Below, in pieces: positions 7,210 to 16,624 of a stretch of 64,000 bases of DNA (positions are counted from its first letter, which is position 1; each line of letters starts with the position of its first letter). Source of the DNA: an uncultured Bacillota bacterium. Lineage in GTDB: Bacteria > Bacillota > Clostridia > Peptostreptococcales > Anaerovoracaceae. The notes beneath the pieces are model-generated. The model saw only the letters and a list, made by a program, of their open reading frames with translations. It was not told the origin of the DNA and ran no database searches. Position numbers and translations under genes: made by a program. The stretch spans positions 1 to 64,000 of the forward strand of contig CAKMKG010000018.1 of the NCBI GenBank assembly GCA_927441425.1, written 5' to 3'.

Positions 7210-8391
7210 TCATTTTTTCTTCAACTTTTTAAGTATCATGATTTCCTTACCTTTCGACTGAGATATATAATTAAACAAACCTTGTGAAAAGTAATCCCCT
7301 GTGCTTTCGGATTGAGTCAGAAGTCGTTTAAAGATATCTGTATTTCTGGCAAAATCCCGCCTTAAAAATGTAGTCATTTCTTCCAATGTACTTTGCGTAT
7401 ATCGATACAACCTGTTTCTCAATTCATTTTCTTCCCAGAATGGATTAATTGACGATAAATATTTAGCTCTTTCGTCTGCATTTTGATATAACTGCATAGT
7501 AATATTACCTGCCGCATCAGTATTACCTTCTAATTGGGCTGAGACCAGGGAAGCAATCAATGAATTATGTGTATATAATAATTGCAAATATTCCTCTGTG
7601 ATTTTATCTCCGAAAAAAGGCCTGAGTCTGGCGACATAGTCCTCGACAGTTCTATTTAAACGTCGATACGATTCTTCTGCTGCTCCTATCCCTGTATATC
7701 TGCTGATAAAATATGCCCGTGTCCATGCGGCCATTTCAAACCAGAAATTCCTTATATTAAAAATATCGAGCATTTGACTATAGGTGATACACTGCTGAGA
7801 AGTCTGATTATTATTCTGTGGGTTGCCACTCGTTATAAGGCTGGACAGACCTTGAGAAAGATAGTCCCCTATCGTTTCCGTATGTATTAAAAGCTGATCG
7901 TACGCTTCTAAAACTTTAGCATATTCACCGGTAGAAAAAGAATTTGCCATATCAATGATATATTGATTATAAATGGTTAATAACTCTCTGATTTTATTTC
8001 GATCAAAAAACGGATTATAGGACGCTAAAAATTCAGCTATACTATCTGCATTTTTTGATAAGCGTATAACGTTTTGTTTGATGGCTTCTATATTTCCTTC
8101 TTTCTGGGCAGATGCCATATCCCGTAAAATGATGATATGCTCATTAAATAGATCAAAGTATCGTTCAGAAAACTGCACGCCGTAAATGAGGCGCAGCATA
8201 TTTGTATAATTTGCCGGGACAGAATATAGATATGCAAATAGTTCTTCCGCATTGCCTATCCCTGCATACCGACTGTATAAATAAGTCCTGGTCCAGGTCG
8301 CCAGTTCTTTCCAAAAGTTTCTTACGTTAAATATAATATTCATTTGGCTAAATGTAACACACAGGTCGTTAAGACGATTTATATTAACCAT
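7210..8391 (-). CDS. Internally duplicated all-helical protein, function unknown
   Basis: The 393 residues are two homologous halves of about 185 residues. The first starts near residue 10 (CVTFSQMNIIFNVRNFWKEL), the second near 203 (CITYSQMLDIFNIRNFWFEM); each continues WTR-Y--SRY-GIG-AEE, later NADS/NADE, YNPFF/INPFW, and a closing GDYLSQGL / GDYFSQGL. No signal peptide or membrane segment is seen. The fold should be a helical bundle with many conserved aromatics. The start has a clear GGGAGGA site. No function is proposed. Confidence 0.75.
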   Translation of the reverse strand: MVNINRLNDLCVTFSQMNIIFNVRNFWKELATWTRTYLYSRYAGIGNAEELFAYLYSVPANYTNMLRLIYGVQFSERYFDLFNEHIIILRDMASAQKEGNIEAIKQNVIRLSKNADSIAEFLASYNPFFDRNKIRELLTIYNQYIIDMANSFSTGEYAKVLEAYDQLLIHTETIGDYLSQGLSSLITSGNPQNNNQTSQQCITYSQMLDIFNIRNFWFEMAAWTRAYFISRYTGIGAAEESYRRLNRTVEDYVARLRPFFGDKITEEYLQLLYTHNSLIASLVSAQLEGNTDAAGNITMQLYQNADERAKYLSSINPFWEENELRNRLYRYTQSTLEEMTTFLRRDFARNTDIFKRLLTQSESTGDYFSQGLFNYISQSKGKEIMILKKLKKK

Positions 8392-8697
8392 AACATTCCT
8401 CCCTCTATATTGAAACCATGATAATTAATATATTCCTCACTTATACTTTAAGTGAAAATCCTACGCCTTTAACTTTATAATGAAGCTTGAAATCCATCAA
8501 CCAATTTTAAAGTTGACGTGGAATTTGGTTATACATTGTCGTAATATGGAAATAGAGGAACAACTCAGCTTGCCAATCTTACGTGCATGATACGATCCAT
8601 AACCGGAATTTGCTGCGCTGTATTATTATAACAAGAGGATTCAAAATTGATCTCAATTATAAATAACAGATGTCCAAAACAGTAAGAGGTGATTTGT
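8392..8697. other. Divergent intergenic region, no gene seen
   Basis: This 306-bp gap separates the leftward duplicated-domain gene from the rightward alcohol dehydrogenase. It is AT-rich and contains a small inverted repeat CACTTA/TAAGTG near 8438. TTGACG occurs at 8513 but no well-spaced -10 follows it. Short frames here have no ribosome sites. Confidence 0.5.
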
Positions 8698-9882
8698 ATG
8701 GTAAGCACAACGACTTGTAATCCCTGTGAACTTAGAAAATTTGTTATCCCGGAAATCATTACGGGAATTAATGCAGGACTTCTAATTGGCCGCTATCTCC
8801 AGCATTTCGGAGCAAAAAAGCCGATGATCGTTACAGATAGAGGCGTCAGAAAAGGCGATTGGTTTCAGGAAATAGAGAAGGAAATCTCAACCCATGTAAA
8901 ATCCTATATTATCTTTGACGAGGTTACGCCAAATCCCAAGGATACGGAAGCGATGTCCGGAGCAAGTCTGTTTCTTGATCAGCATTGTGATATTATTGTT
9001 GCCATAGGTGGTGGCAGCCCAATGGACTGCGCAAAATGCATTTCTATCGTGTCAACCAACGGAGGTTACATTCTGGATTACGAGGGGGTTGATGAAATAA
9101 AGCTTCCGGGTCCGCCTTTGATTTGTATTCCCACAACTGCTGGAACTTCTGCAGATGTATCCCAGTTTGCAATCATTATGGACACGTCTGAAGGAGTCAA
9201 AAAAGCGATTATCAGTAAAAAGGTCGTACCAGATCTCGCCTTGATCGACCCAATTCCCCTTATGGATATGGATCTCTATTTGACTGCATGCACTGCGATG
9301 GACGCACTGACCCATGCCATAGAAGCATATGTATCCAACGCCCAGTCTGCACTCACCGATATTCACGCGTTAGAGGCTATAAGAATTATCGCTGAAAATA
9401 TATATCACGCTGTATCAGACAAAAGAACCATTGAAACCATGTGCCATATGATGCTTGGATCCATAGAAGCCGGAATGGCCTTTTCCAATGCAAGCCTAGG
9501 TGCTGTGCATGCAATGGCCCATAGCCTTGGAGGTCTTTATGATCTGCCCCACGGTGAATGCAACAGCATCCTTTTGGGACATGTGATCGATTTCAATTTC
9601 GATTCAGCCCCCCATAGATACAGAAAAATATCAGAACAAATGGGATTGCAAGTTCAGGGATTAGACAATGCATTGGTGAAAACAAATCTTTTGACTGAAA
9701 TACAGCACATGCTCGAGAAGGTAGGGATACAACCTTATATTACGCTTGCAAGCAGTGATGCTGATTTAGATAGGCTGGCTGGAAATGCACTGAATGATCC
9801 TTGCATGGTTACAAATCCGCGCGTCCTTGAGAAGGAAGAGGTGAAGGAGATCTATGAAAGAATTATTCGATATAGAGAATAA
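8698..9882 (+). CDS. Iron-containing alcohol dehydrogenase family protein
   Basis: A 394-residue cytoplasmic NAD(P)-dependent oxidoreductase of the group III (Fe-ADH) family, which interconverts alcohols or diols and aldehydes. The Rossmann part holds GGGSPMDCAK (about 105-114); GTSADVS follows. The metal-binding histidine region is intact: DALTHAIEAYVS, then AMAHSLGGLYDLPHGECNS. ATG at 8698 is preferred to a GTG nine bases upstream because AAGAGGTG is correctly spaced. The gene overlaps the next one by 29 bp, so the two are probably translated together. The substrate cannot be read from sequence. Confidence 0.92.
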   Translation: MVSTTTCNPCELRKFVIPEIITGINAGLLIGRYLQHFGAKKPMIVTDRGVRKGDWFQEIEKEISTHVKSYIIFDEVTPNPKDTEAMSGASLFLDQHCDIIVAIGGGSPMDCAKCISIVSTNGGYILDYEGVDEIKLPGPPLICIPTTAGTSADVSQFAIIMDTSEGVKKAIISKKVVPDLALIDPIPLMDMDLYLTACTAMDALTHAIEAYVSNAQSALTDIHALEAIRIIAENIYHAVSDKRTIETMCHMMLGSIEAGMAFSNASLGAVHAMAHSLGGLYDLPHGECNSILLGHVIDFNFDSAPHRYRKISEQMGLQVQGLDNALVKTNLLTEIQHMLEKVGIQPYITLASSDADLDRLAGNALNDPCMVTNPRVLEKEEVKEIYERIIRYRE

Positions 9883-11335
9883 GAAAGCCTTCACCAAGGA
9901 AAAGATTATTGGTTTGGGAGAAGCTTCCTTTCGAAAAAGCTACTATTCCGAACTACAGGAAAAATTGCTCGATTTGGAACGGATTAATACGCGGAGCAGA
10001 GCTCTGATCGCAACAATCCCCGACTTTTTACTTGTAAGCACAGTGGATGGAGGAACCGATCTCTTCGGTGAACCTAATAAACACCGGAACTACATCATAA
10101 AAGGGATTTTAGAGGATGCTAAAATTATGGTTGAGCTGGAAGCCGCCGTGAAAAATGCCCGCAAATCGAGAGAAATCATTTCCTGTAATTTTTCCTACCA
10201 TATGAATGCTTCCATCTATTATTTTGAAGCCCGGGTCAATATCTCCGAGTTTGACGAAGCATTGATCATAATCAGAGATATGACAGAGCGTATGCAGATG
10301 GAAATAAAGCTGAGGGAAATGGCAGAGAAGGATAGTCTGACGAAGCTTTATAATCGGCATTGTTTCATGGAAAAACTGAATCACTTTGAAGGAATGAATA
10401 ACAAGGATTTTGCACTTCTTGTTATTGATATTGATGGATTAAAACTGGTTAACGATACGCTGGGGCACCCCTATGGCGACACTATCATTATTGCAATTGC
10501 CAATATTCTCAGCACACTTTTCCTGCATACCGGCTTTGTTTCCAGAGTCGGCGGTGATGAATTTGGCGTTATTTTATCTGGATACTCTCAGGATCAAATC
10601 GAGAAGATGCTGGAGCAGATGGAAGAAATGCTTGATGAATATAACGAGAAAATAGATGTCCTTAAAATAAGTGTTTCGTCTGGATATTCTATCTTAAGAG
10701 AGGGCATCGTCAAAACCAACGCCATGTATCAGGAAGCAGATAATAATATGTATCAAAATAAGCTTCTGAAAGAATCCAGCATCCGGAACAGTTTGGTAAA
10801 GACGCTTATGAAAACACTGGAGGTAAAGGATTTCATAACAGAAGGACATGCCGACCGTCTTGAGGAGCTATCCCTGAAAATGGCAAAAGCGCTGAAGCTG
10901 AATATGCATCAGGTCGATAGAATGAAGCTTCTCGCCAGGTTCCACGATATCGGGAAGGTTGGAATTCCTGACAAGATACTAATGAAACCTTCCAGCTTAA
11001 CCGAAGAGGAGTGGATTATAATGAAGACCCACTCCAATATAGGCAAAAGGATTGCAGAGGCTTCGTCGGAGCTAAAGGATATTTCAGCATTAATTTTTCA
11101 TCATCACGAAAGATTTGACGGCTCCGGATATCCTTTGGGGTTGAAAGCCACGGACATACCCATTGAATGTCGTATCTTAAGTATTGTAGACACCTTTGAT
11201 GCGATGACCAATGACCGCCCATATCGAAAAGCGGTTCCAATTGAAGCTGCGACTCAGGAAATCATCAACTGTTCAGAAACTCAATTTGATTCTGCTCTCG
11301 TGAATCTATTTATTAGCCTGATCGAAAGAAAATGA
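9854..11335 (+). CDS. GGDEF / HD-GYP cyclic-di-GMP signalling protein
   Basis: A 493-residue protein predicted both to make and to break cyclic-di-GMP. Residues 40-150 resemble a PAS sensor; the GGDEF cyclase domain (about 155-305) has an intact RVGGDEFG at 231-238 with no clear RxxD inhibitory site upstream. An HD-GYP phosphodiesterase domain follows with FHDIGKVGIP (363-372) and HHERFDGSGYP (417-427). No membrane segment is present, so it is a soluble sensor. AAGGAG precedes the start, which lies inside the alcohol dehydrogenase gene, suggesting co-regulated or co-acting products. Confidence 0.93.
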   Translation: MKELFDIENKKAFTKEKIIGLGEASFRKSYYSELQEKLLDLERINTRSRALIATIPDFLLVSTVDGGTDLFGEPNKHRNYIIKGILEDAKIMVELEAAVKNARKSREIISCNFSYHMNASIYYFEARVNISEFDEALIIIRDMTERMQMEIKLREMAEKDSLTKLYNRHCFMEKLNHFEGMNNKDFALLVIDIDGLKLVNDTLGHPYGDTIIIAIANILSTLFLHTGFVSRVGGDEFGVILSGYSQDQIEKMLEQMEEMLDEYNEKIDVLKISVSSGYSILREGIVKTNAMYQEADNNMYQNKLLKESSIRNSLVKTLMKTLEVKDFITEGHADRLEELSLKMAKALKLNMHQVDRMKLLARFHDIGKVGIPDKILMKPSSLTEEEWIIMKTHSNIGKRIAEASSELKDISALIFHHHERFDGSGYPLGLKATDIPIECRILSIVDTFDAMTNDRPYRKAVPIEAATQEIINCSETQFDSALVNLFISLIERK

Positions 11336-11367
11336 AAATTACTATCATCTATTATTATAATCCAATA

Positions 11368-11416
11368 AGAGCCTAGCTCCTGTAACATTCTATGTTGCCG
11401 GGGCCAGGCTCTATTT
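11368..11416 (+). terminator. Terminator after the cyclic-di-GMP gene
   Basis: AGAGCC and its partner GGCTCT close a stem whose inner part pairs imperfectly; ATTTAAAT follows. It is 33 bp past the stop. Confidence 0.6.
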
Positions 11417-11555
11417 AAATATATATACATCCTTGGCCTGGGCTGGAGTTGAAAAAAAGGACGATAATTGTCGGTTTTTTTATTAATATCATTGTAGAAT
11501 AATGGCGAAAGCTACGATATGATTGAGATCATACAATACTTTTTGAGGAAAAATG

Positions 11556-13160
11556 ATGAAGGTATATCTGTACTATTTTATTATTATATGTTTCAATCTC
11601 ATGCCCTTTATTCCACTATCAAATAAGGGTATTTTGGGGATTATGTTTATTATTATAAGCAGCCTGTATTCCGATCTGAAGGGTACGATGCGAACCTCAA
11701 TTATTTTGATTGCCCTAGAATCATTTTCCTATTTTATGGACTATAGTGTTGACTATGAAAACGGGATTTTTATGTTGATCGTAGGTTCGTTCCTCTATCT
11801 TACGATTGCTTATATTTTAGGAAGCCATGCAGAAAAAAACAGAAAGGTGATTCATGATCTACGGACTGAAAATGAGGTTCGAAGAAATGTCGAAACCGAG
11901 CTTAAACATAAAATAGCATTGCAAAATAGTTTAATGAATACCATCCCTACCCCTTTATGTTTTAAAGACTTAAATTTAGATTATGTTGGAATTAACCCCG
12001 CTTTCACGGATTTATTTGGGATTGAGGAAAAAGATATTATTGGAATGAAGGTATTTAATATATTTGAGACTTATGTGGCCGAGACTTGTAATCAAATGGA
12101 CGTAGATCTAATGAGTGAGCAAGTAAAACAGGTAAAAGAAGTCACCGTGGCAACGAAGGATGGTATTTTAAAACCCCTTATAATAAGCAAAGCATTAATT
12201 AAAGATAATGAAGGCAACCCAATCGGAATAGTTGGGATCGCTACAGATATTACTGAGCAAAAGGAAAAGGAAAAACTTAAAAATAATATTGCCGAATTAC
12301 AAGAAGAAAACATATTAAAAACTGAATTTTTCTCTAATATTTCTCATGAGCTTCGAACACCATTAAATGTAATATTTAGTGCAGTACAATTAGCCGAGGT
12401 GTCAGTATATGACAGCAATTATAGTTCTAATCAGAATAGGATAAAAAAGAATATCATGAGCATTAAACAAAATTGTTTGCGGCTACAAAGGCTTGTAAAT
12501 AACCTGATTGATATTTCTAAAATAGATGCTCATGCTTTTGAAATAAGATTACAGAATTTAAATATTGTTTATGTTATTGAAGAGATAACATTATCTGTTG
12601 CTGATTACATTTCTAATAGAGGTATCCATTTAATATTTGATACGAGCGATGAAGAAATAATTATGGCTTTTGATGAAGAAAAGCTGGAAAGAATTGTTTT
12701 AAACTTATTATCTAATTCAATAAAGCATACTCCGGAAGGGGGAACGATCTGTGTCAGTATTATAGGGCATGGAGAAAGAGTAACGATACAGATCAAAGAT
12801 TCCGGTGAAGGAATACCACAAGATAAGCTTGATGTTATATTTAATCGGTTTTATCAGATTACTCCAATAAACACTCGTAATCACGAAGGTAGTGGTATCG
12901 GACTTAACCTCGTAAAATCGCTCGTTGAGATGCATGAGGGGGATATTACAGTTGAAAGCGTCTTGGGGAACGGAACTATTTTCAATGTAAATCTTCCTTG
13001 CAAAAGATTAGAGCAAGAGGCTGAGCAACAACAAATGATATATGATATTCACTCCCACATTGAAAACATCCAGGTAGAGTTTTCGGATATTTACAAGATT
13101 TCCCGGGCGGCAATTTTCACCGCAGGTCCTATATCCGTTATCCTTCTTTATTTCTTATGA
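11556..13160 (+). CDS. Membrane PAS sensor histidine kinase
   Basis: A sensor kinase of 534 residues. Three to four membrane helices fill residues 1-90, a short coiled region follows, then a PAS domain (about 125-235), the phospho-acceptor HisKA helix with SNISHELRTPLN (His264), and an HATPase domain with NLLSNSIKHTPEGG, DSGEGIP and GSGIGLNLVKS. ATG 11556 has better spacing to GAGGAA than the ATG three bases before. An extra 45-residue tail follows the ATPase domain. No response regulator gene is adjacent, so it is an orphan kinase. Its last 23 bp overlap the convergent MFS gene. Confidence 0.9.
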   Translation: MKVYLYYFIIICFNLMPFIPLSNKGILGIMFIIISSLYSDLKGTMRTSIILIALESFSYFMDYSVDYENGIFMLIVGSFLYLTIAYILGSHAEKNRKVIHDLRTENEVRRNVETELKHKIALQNSLMNTIPTPLCFKDLNLDYVGINPAFTDLFGIEEKDIIGMKVFNIFETYVAETCNQMDVDLMSEQVKQVKEVTVATKDGILKPLIISKALIKDNEGNPIGIVGIATDITEQKEKEKLKNNIAELQEENILKTEFFSNISHELRTPLNVIFSAVQLAEVSVYDSNYSSNQNRIKKNIMSIKQNCLRLQRLVNNLIDISKIDAHAFEIRLQNLNIVYVIEEITLSVADYISNRGIHLIFDTSDEEIIMAFDEEKLERIVLNLLSNSIKHTPEGGTICVSIIGHGERVTIQIKDSGEGIPQDKLDVIFNRFYQITPINTRNHEGSGIGLNLVKSLVEMHEGDITVESVLGNGTIFNVNLPCKRLEQEAEQQQMIYDIHSHIENIQVEFSDIYKISRAAIFTAGPISVILLYFL

Positions 13161-14346
13161 ATCGTGTTGAGACAAGAATTCCTATCACACCGAGTGCAAG
13201 CAGTAGATAAAATACGTACCGGTAGCTTCCCAGCGTATCCCTGATGATTCCTGAGGCCAGTACTCCCAGAATAGCCCCTACGCCATAAGCAGTGAAGACA
13301 AACCCATAGTTCTTACTGTAGTATTTCTGTCCAAAAAATATCAATGTGGTGGTAGGCGCAATGGCTAACCATCCTCCTAGTATGAGCCACAACAAAGAGA
13401 ACGCTGTTAGATACAAATAGGTTGAACCGTTACCTGCCATCAACATCAGGGTTGCCGCCAAAATCATAATTGTGTATGTAATAAGTGAAGTTCTGTAAGG
13501 ATTCAGCTTATCCGTAAGCCAGCCGAACAGGGGCCTTCCGATGCCATTAAAAACAGCAAATGCGGATACTGCCCATGCAGCATGGCCTGGATCTAGTTTA
13601 ATGATTTCCTCGCCCACCGACCCGGTTATTCCGATTGACATCAATCCAGCCATTGTACTTATACCAAAGCATATCCAAAGTCCACGGAATTTAGAAGATC
13701 GCATCATTTGCCTTGTCTCTATTTCAAATTTATAGTTGCTTCCATAATTACTTTTGCTGCTATCCGGGAGTATGGAATTCGCAGGAAATTTAAACGGGAT
13801 CGCCAAAAAAATGATAATAAACAGGAAAACAACGCCTAGGATCTTAAATGTTTGCAGCGGATTATATAGAACGATAAGCAACCTCGCGATTGGTGCGGTA
13901 ACAAAGGGAGACAGTCCAAATCCCAAAAGTGTCAGGCCGACAGCAAGCCCTTTTTTATCCGGAAACCACTTGGCAACAACTGCCATAGGCACCCCATAAA
14001 CGATACCGACGCCACCGCCGGCAATCACTCCATAGGTAAAGGATAGTGTGATGATATCATTGGAATAACCCGAAAGGATCCACCCAATTCCAACCATTGC
14101 TCCCCCCGCCATGATGACTGCTCTGGGGCTGAATCTCTGCATCAGCAGACCGCCGGCAGGCATTAGAAAGGCATATGACGCTAAAAAAAGCATAAATGGT
14201 AATCCGCTTTGTGTTGATCCTATCTGAAAATAATCCTCTAGTGGTTTCCGAAAGACACTCCATGAATATACCGTGCCTAAGCAGATAAATATTAATATTC
14301 CCAAAGGGATGAACAACCATCTGGACTTTTTAATATCTTCTTTCAT
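13138..14346 (-). CDS. OFA-family MFS transporter (oxalate/formate antiporter type)
   Basis: A 402-residue, 12-helix major facilitator. The opening GTVYSWSVFRKPL segment, the GGGVGIVYGVP stretch and the WFPDKKGLAVGLTLLGFG loop are hallmarks of the oxalate:formate antiporter family, whose members carry small mono- or dicarboxylates. It begins 38 bp after the last oxidoreductase subunit on the same strand, so it probably is the last gene of that operon and imports or exports the oxo-acid substrate or its product. The exact substrate is not shown by sequence. Confidence 0.88.
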   Translation of the reverse strand: MKEDIKKSRWLFIPLGILIFICLGTVYSWSVFRKPLEDYFQIGSTQSGLPFMLFLASYAFLMPAGGLLMQRFSPRAVIMAGGAMVGIGWILSGYSNDIITLSFTYGVIAGGGVGIVYGVPMAVVAKWFPDKKGLAVGLTLLGFGLSPFVTAPIARLLIVLYNPLQTFKILGVVFLFIIIFLAIPFKFPANSILPDSSKSNYGSNYKFEIETRQMMRSSKFRGLWICFGISTMAGLMSIGITGSVGEEIIKLDPGHAAWAVSAFAVFNGIGRPLFGWLTDKLNPYRTSLITYTIMILAATLMLMAGNGSTYLYLTAFSLLWLILGGWLAIAPTTTLIFFGQKYYSKNYGFVFTAYGVGAILGVLASGIIRDTLGSYRYVFYLLLALGVIGILVSTRFIRNKEG

Positions 14347-14384
14347 CTAGCATTGCCCTCTCTATTATATCGCATAAATTGATT

Positions 14385-15233
14385 TTATTTCAGGTTGTTC
14401 TTATCCAAGTAATCTTGCGCCTCAGCCGTGATAAATTCCTCATAAGCGTAATAGTCCTTTTCCGCTTCCTTCGCGATCTTCACTGTCTGATTGGGAGGGA
14501 ATTTCAGATTCGTTGGACAAGGGGTATAAATCTGCACATAGGTAGGACCTATTTCCCTTGCGATGAGAATGGCTTTTCTTACAGCTCTGCCTACCTTTTG
14601 AGGGCTTGCTACCGTCACTCTTACTGCATAGGCACAACCTGATATCTTTGCCATATCGAATACCGGCAATTTGGGAAACAGCTTCCCTTTTGGGGCCATA
14701 TTAAGAACCTTTCCCTGGGTGCTCATACCGCTTTCCTGCCCGCCGGTATTCCCATAAACCTCATTATCTACCATGATAGTAGTAATCTTTTCTCTTCTGA
14801 ACCACGAATGCAGTGTCAAATCCAATCCGATGTCGGCAATCCCTCCATCTCCTACAAGAACTACCACATCTTTATTCTGTTCAGGGTACCTGATTGTAAG
14901 CATTCTCTTCAATCCCGAGGCCACTGCATTTTGATTGCCAAAGGCAGTAGTAGAATAGTTTAATGCTGCTTGAGATAGCCCAAAAAATGAGCATCCCGGC
15001 GTACCGATGATAAGGGTATCCTCTGGAGAGGGTAGCGCCGCTGCTGTGAGACGTACCCCCAGGGCAACGCCACAGCCCGCACAATGGGGATGTTCGTCTA
15101 TAATTTCTTTGAATGTACCGAGATCTTCAATGCCTTTTGTTTTAAAAAAAGGTCCTTTATTGATTAGTTCTTTATATTCATCCGGTAATAAGTCAGCAAA
15201 TTCCTCCACCGGTGTAATGATCTTATTCGACAT
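14385..15233 (-). CDS. 2-oxoacid:ferredoxin oxidoreductase, beta subunit (second pair)
   Basis: A 282-residue thiamine-diphosphate subunit of the pyruvate/2-oxoacid:ferredoxin oxidoreductase family. CAGCG near residue 52 and a later GTPGC and TPCPT provide the cluster-binding cysteines; GDGGIADIG plus DNEVYGNTGGQ is the ThDP/Mg site. GGGGGGT precedes the ATG. It overlaps the alpha gene before it by 11 bp. It is closely similar along its whole length to the other beta subunit at 17287-18144, so the pair arose by duplication. Confidence 0.92.
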   Translation of the reverse strand: MSNKIITPVEEFADLLPDEYKELINKGPFFKTKGIEDLGTFKEIIDEHPHCAGCGVALGVRLTAAALPSPEDTLIIGTPGCSFFGLSQAALNYSTTAFGNQNAVASGLKRMLTIRYPEQNKDVVVLVGDGGIADIGLDLTLHSWFRREKITTIMVDNEVYGNTGGQESGMSTQGKVLNMAPKGKLFPKLPVFDMAKISGCAYAVRVTVASPQKVGRAVRKAILIAREIGPTYVQIYTPCPTNLKFPPNQTVKIAKEAEKDYYAYEEFITAEAQDYLDKNNLK

Positions 15234-16398
15234 GATTTACCCCCCCATATAATCGCTGCTTTATCTCCTTCGCAATCAGCTCCGGAGGCAAAGTCATCCC
15301 CCCGAATACGCGTGGTCCCGAGACGACGCGGCTATTATGGTCAAGAACAGCCTTAATCTCTCTTGCCAGCCATCCTCCCGCGTTAAACTCAGGTACGACA
15401 ATCAGATCTGCGTTAGCCGTTGCCTTAACAAGCTCACTTTCCGGGAAAGGCCGAATAGATTTGATTTTGATCAAGCCTGCCTCGATTCCTTCCTTTTCTA
15501 AATGTCTCAACGCTTCCCTGCTTTGAGAAACTGCAGTTCCCGAAGCAACAATAAATATCTTGGCATTGGGGTTTACCACTTCCAAAAGACCTCCTAAATA
15601 GCGATCGATATGCTTACGGGCACGATCTGCCGCAGCTAGGATTTCCTGGTGCCAGCTGGCATTGGCTGCATAGCTGATAAAATTGCTCTTATTCAGAAGG
15701 GGATCCCTCGTAATTCTCATGGGCGGCGTTTCCATATCAAAAACAGGAACCGGAGCGCACCCCGGGTCATAGGCAGGAAGCTTGAGATTCTCAGGGGGCA
15801 ACTTGACCTGATCCCGTGTATGGGTTACCAGAAAGCCATCTGCAAAGACTCCTACCGGTAAGTGTACCTCCGGCTGCTCGGCTATCACATAAGCCTTAAG
15901 GATCATGTCAAAAAAATCTTGGGCTGTCTCGGCATGAAACATTAACATTCCTGTATCCAGTAGCATGCTCATTTCTATATTCTCCGGCTGAATGGAAGGG
16001 GGGAGGGAAACCCCCCTGCACATAAAAGCACATACGATTGGCTGGCGGGAACCGGCCCACACCGGAAACATTTCCATCGCTCTTAACGTTCCCGGGCCGC
16101 TGGTGGCAGTAAAAACCCTGCCTCCGCCAAGAGAAGCACCATGAATACTGGCCATTACTGCAAACTCGTTTTCTCCGCGATAATAATCTTTCAGATATCC
16201 CTTTGCGTACAGTTCTCCTATGAGGTGCATGCTTTCACTTTGAGGAGTTATGGGATAGGCAACGGCCATATCCACATTTGCTCTCTTTACCGCTTCCGCT
16301 ACGGCTTCACTGCCTGTAATAAAGGTCTTTTCCCTTTCGGCTTGAAGTAACATATACTCCGCATCAACCACTTGCTGCTGTATCATCATAGTAATCAT
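15223..16398 (-). CDS. 2-oxoacid:ferredoxin oxidoreductase, alpha subunit (second pair)
   Basis: The 391-residue alpha subunit carries the pyrimidine-binding region (FITGSEAVAEAVKRANVDM, AYPITPQSESMH) and the transketolase C-terminal-like part (IVASGTAVSQSREAL, IKSIRPFPE). Compared with ordinary pyruvate enzymes the YPITPQ motif is followed by SESMH instead of TPIVE, and GENEFAVM replaces VESEHSAM, so the substrate may not be pyruvate. The start is uncertain within five codons: alignment to the paralogue favours the Met at 16386, but AAGGAG lies nearest 16398. The ferredoxin gene is directly upstream. Confidence 0.9.
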   Translation of the reverse strand: MITMMIQQQVVDAEYMLLQAEREKTFITGSEAVAEAVKRANVDMAVAYPITPQSESMHLIGELYAKGYLKDYYRGENEFAVMASIHGASLGGGRVFTATSGPGTLRAMEMFPVWAGSRQPIVCAFMCRGVSLPPSIQPENIEMSMLLDTGMLMFHAETAQDFFDMILKAYVIAEQPEVHLPVGVFADGFLVTHTRDQVKLPPENLKLPAYDPGCAPVPVFDMETPPMRITRDPLLNKSNFISYAANASWHQEILAAADRARKHIDRYLGGLLEVVNPNAKIFIVASGTAVSQSREALRHLEKEGIEAGLIKIKSIRPFPESELVKATANADLIVVPEFNAGGWLAREIKAVLDHNSRVVSGPRVFGGMTLPPELIAKEIKQRLYGGVNHVE

Positions 16399-16419
16399 AG
16401 TCTCCTTATGAAATATCTT

Positions 16420-16605
16420 TTAAGAAATTACCAACGCATCCTTCGGGCAGTTGGCTACACACAGCCCACATCCCTTGCAGCGATTTTCATCTGCAGATAC
16501 CTTTTTGTTTTCGGTATACGTCAGCACATTAGGATCCGGACAAGCAAGGATACACAATTTGCATCCGATACATTTATCTTCATCAACTCTAACTTTTACA
16601 TACAT
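16420..16605 (-). CDS. 2-oxoacid:ferredoxin oxidoreductase, delta subunit (2[4Fe-4S] ferredoxin)
   Basis: Only 61 residues. Two CxxCxxCxxxCP motifs (CIGCKLCILACP, CKGCGLCVANCP) bind two [4Fe-4S] clusters that carry electrons from the beta-subunit cluster to external ferredoxin. The start at 16605 follows TTAGGAGGT by 10 nt; a longer frame from 16647 overlaps that site. It lacks the N-terminal extension of many delta subunits. As the only delta gene in the operon it must serve both alpha/beta pairs. Confidence 0.9.
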   Translation of the reverse strand: MYVKVRVDEDKCIGCKLCILACPDPNVLTYTENKKVSADENRCKGCGLCVANCPKDALVIS

Positions 16606-16624
16606 AAGCGGTTTACCTCCTAAC

